A stretch of DNA of 64,000 nt from Candidatus Rubrivivax defluviihabitans (GTDB lineage: Bacteria; Pseudomonadota; Gammaproteobacteria; Burkholderiales; Burkholderiaceae_C): contig JADJMW010000011.1 in the NCBI GenBank assembly GCA_016709385.1, positions 1 through 64,000 on the forward strand. The letters are read 5' to 3'. Of the stretch, positions 62,865-64,000 are shown piece by piece. Numbering within the stretch: position 1 is the stretch's first letter; the number at the start of each line of letters is the position of its first letter. The notes under the pieces are model-generated. The model did no database searches. It worked only from the letters and a program-made list of their open reading frames with translations, and was not told where the DNA came from. The position numbers were made by a program, and so were the translations under genes.

Positions 62865-63748
62865 GCCTGGTGCTGGCCTTCGACGACGAGACGCCGTTGG
62901 CGCAGTCCCTGGCTGCGGCGGCGGGCTGGCGCTGCGAGCGGATCGACCGCCACCGCTTCCCCGACGGCGAGACGCGGCTGCGGCTGCCGCCGCGACTGCC
63001 CGCCCAGGTGGCCCTGCTGCGTGGCCTGCAGCAGCCCAACGAGAAGCTCGCCGAGCTGCTGCTGGCGGCCGCCGGCGCCCGTGAGCTCGGCGCCGAGAAG
63101 CTCACGCTGATCAGCCCTTACCTGGCGTATATGCGGCAGGACATCGCCTTCACGCCGGGCGAGGTGGTGAGCCAGCGCCATCTGGGCCGGCTGCTCGCGG
63201 CGTTTTTCGACGCCGTGGTCACGGTGGACCCGCACCTGCACCGCGTGGCGACGATGGACGAAGTGGTGCCCGGCCGCCGCGGCGTGGCCCTCACGGCGGC
63301 ACCGTTGCTCGGCGCCTGGATTGCGCGGCAGCTGCCCGGCGCGCTGCTGATCGGTCCCGACGAGGAGGCCGAGCAATGGGTGCGCGTGGCGGCCCAGGCC
63401 CATGGCCTGGACCACGCGGTGTGCCACAAGCAGCGTAACGGCGACCGCGATGTCGATGTCGCGTTGCCGGGCCTGCCGGTGGCCGGTCGTGCCGTGGTGC
63501 TGTTCGACGACGTCGCCAGCACCGGCCGCACGCTGGTGACGGCGGCGCGCGGTCTGCTGCAACAGGGTGCCGCCTCGGTGGACGTGGCGGTGACGCACGG
63601 CCTGTTCGTCGACGATGCCGTGGCGCAGATCCATGCCGCCGGCGTGCGTCACCTCTGGAGCACCGACTGCGTGCCGCACGCCAGCAACGTCGTTTCGGTG
63701 GTGCCGCTGCTGGCGCAGGCGCTGCGCGAACTGGCTGCGACGCAGTAG
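62861..63748 (+). CDS. Ribose-phosphate pyrophosphokinase-like protein
   Basis: 295 residues from a TTG overlapping the previous stop. It has the PRPP synthetase layout: HRFPDGETRLRLP at the N-terminus, ISPYLAYMRQDIAFTPGEVV (the RQD loop), VTVDPHLHRVATM, and the PRPP-binding VVLFDDVASTGRTLVTAARG. It is shorter than housekeeping Prs (about 315 residues) and diverged (TGRT in place of TGGT), so it is likely an accessory paralogue. The tight linkage to an AMP phosphorylase-type enzyme suggests that both act on ribose phosphates. Confidence 0.88.
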   Translation: MSLVLAFDDETPLAQSLAAAAGWRCERIDRHRFPDGETRLRLPPRLPAQVALLRGLQQPNEKLAELLLAAAGARELGAEKLTLISPYLAYMRQDIAFTPGEVVSQRHLGRLLAAFFDAVVTVDPHLHRVATMDEVVPGRRGVALTAAPLLGAWIARQLPGALLIGPDEEAEQWVRVAAQAHGLDHAVCHKQRNGDRDVDVALPGLPVAGRAVVLFDDVASTGRTLVTAARGLLQQGAASVDVAVTHGLFVDDAVAQIHAAGVRHLWSTDCVPHASNVVSVVPLLAQALRELAATQ

Positions 63749-63774
63749 CCTGCTGCGCACCGCTGCGGTTTTGC

Positions 63775-63800
63775 TCCCTCTCCCGCTTGCGGGAGAGGGA
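63775..63800. other. Perfect 12-bp palindrome between convergent genes
   Basis: TCCCTCTCCCGC, TT, GCGGGAGAGGGA: a 12-bp inverted repeat with a two-base centre, 26 bases after the PRPP synthetase stop and just before the stop of the convergent gene. On the minus strand the hairpin is followed by GCAAAA, on the plus strand by ATCAAG, so neither side has a T-run. It may terminate both genes or be a dispersed repeat (REP-like element). Confidence 0.6.
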
Positions 63801-63801
63801 A

Positions 63802-64000
63802 TCAAGCCGAGGCCAGGGCGCGGGCGATGAACTGGCGCGGCACGGTCGTACGCGGAACGCGGCCGGCAAACCAGCTGCGCACGTCGGCATCGAGCCCGAT
63901 GCCGTGCATGTAGTTGTAGATCGCCTTCTTCAGCGCCACGCCCAGCAGGTCATGATCCACCCCCGTGGGGTCATGAAAGCCGACGTCGTTCTGCGCAAAG
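63802..64000 (-). CDS. C-terminal end of an unidentified protein (runs off the right edge)
   Basis: The minus-strand frame is open from the right edge to a TGA at 63802-63804 and encodes the last 65 or so residues: a stretch with DVGFHDPTGVDHDLLG, then ALKKAIYNYMHGIGLDADV and a basic end RVPRTTVPRQFIARALASA. The composition and codon use fit a real gene, but I do not recognise the family. It is convergent with the phosphorylase/PRPP-synthetase pair. Confidence 0.55.
   Translation of the reverse strand, partial: FAQNDVGFHDPTGVDHDLLGVALKKAIYNYMHGIGLDADVRSWFAGRVPRTTVPRQFIARALASA

Overview
The window is very GC-rich and tightly packed: about 58 protein genes, many joined by ATGA or GTGA stop/start overlaps, with no rRNA or tRNA gene, CRISPR array, insertion sequence or prophage gene that I could recognise. 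Gene content and order (yajC-secD-secF, lysM-dprA-smg opposite def-fmt, pgk-maeB-pyk-fba, aroQ-accB-accC-prmA, tonB-aroE-mtgA, hemL-thiD-rubredoxin-pilGHIJ-chpA, yqgE-ruvX-pyrR-pyrB-pyrC'-plsC) point to a chromosome of the betaproteobacterial order Burkholderiales, probably near Rubrivivax, Leptothrix, Methylibium or Ideonella. This assignment comes from gene order and protein character, not from a search.

Layout. 1-2525 (minus): an outer-membrane barrel protein, a LolA-like periplasmic protein and the start of an RND/MMPL transporter, probably an envelope lipid or lipoprotein export set. 2767-6680 (plus): a small cysteine-rich secreted protein and a 1072-residue VanZ/O-antigen-ligase-like membrane protein. 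6726-12502 (plus): yajC-secD-secF, then a DUF1631 protein. 12515-15342 (minus): smg, dprA and a LysM protein, divergent from def-fmt. 15652-18867 (plus): def, fmt, a small lipoprotein and azlCD. 18928-25326 (plus): a central-carbon block (pgk, maeB, pyk, fba) closed by a clear terminator.

25393-38564 (minus): a PfkB-family kinase, a zinc-ribbon/DUF3426 protein, prmA, accC, accB and aroQ. Then come tlpA, a conserved unknown, mtgA, aroE and tonB, coupled end to end by ATGA overlaps, followed by an RNase II-type enzyme, yqiA and mpl. mtgA carries a one-base frameshift, and the shifted frame runs open into the next gene. 38626-39557 (plus): a small membrane protein and a secreted protein that may be a minimal copper-handling pair. 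39565-42852 (minus): a multi-zinc-ribbon membrane protein, hemL and a ThiD-like kinase. 43023-53343 (plus): rubredoxin, then the Pil-Chp chemosensory cluster controlling type IV pili, ending in a 2075-residue hybrid kinase.

53466-55051 (plus): a Tat-exported hydrolase and a DUF924 protein. 55126-56601 (minus): a DNA photolyase. 56636-63748 (plus): yqgE, ruvX, pyrR, pyrB, a catalytically dead pyrC, plsC, and an overlapping pair of an AMP/thymidine-phosphorylase-like enzyme and a PRPP-synthetase-like enzyme. A perfect 12-bp palindrome separates this pair from a convergent unidentified gene that runs off the right end.

Most of the window is conserved housekeeping sequence. The points most worth a second look are the mtgA frameshift that reads into its neighbour, the possible copper pair with a predicted N-terminal histidine, the phosphorylase/PRPP-synthetase couple, the divergent ThiD next to hemL, and the VanZ-ligase fusion.
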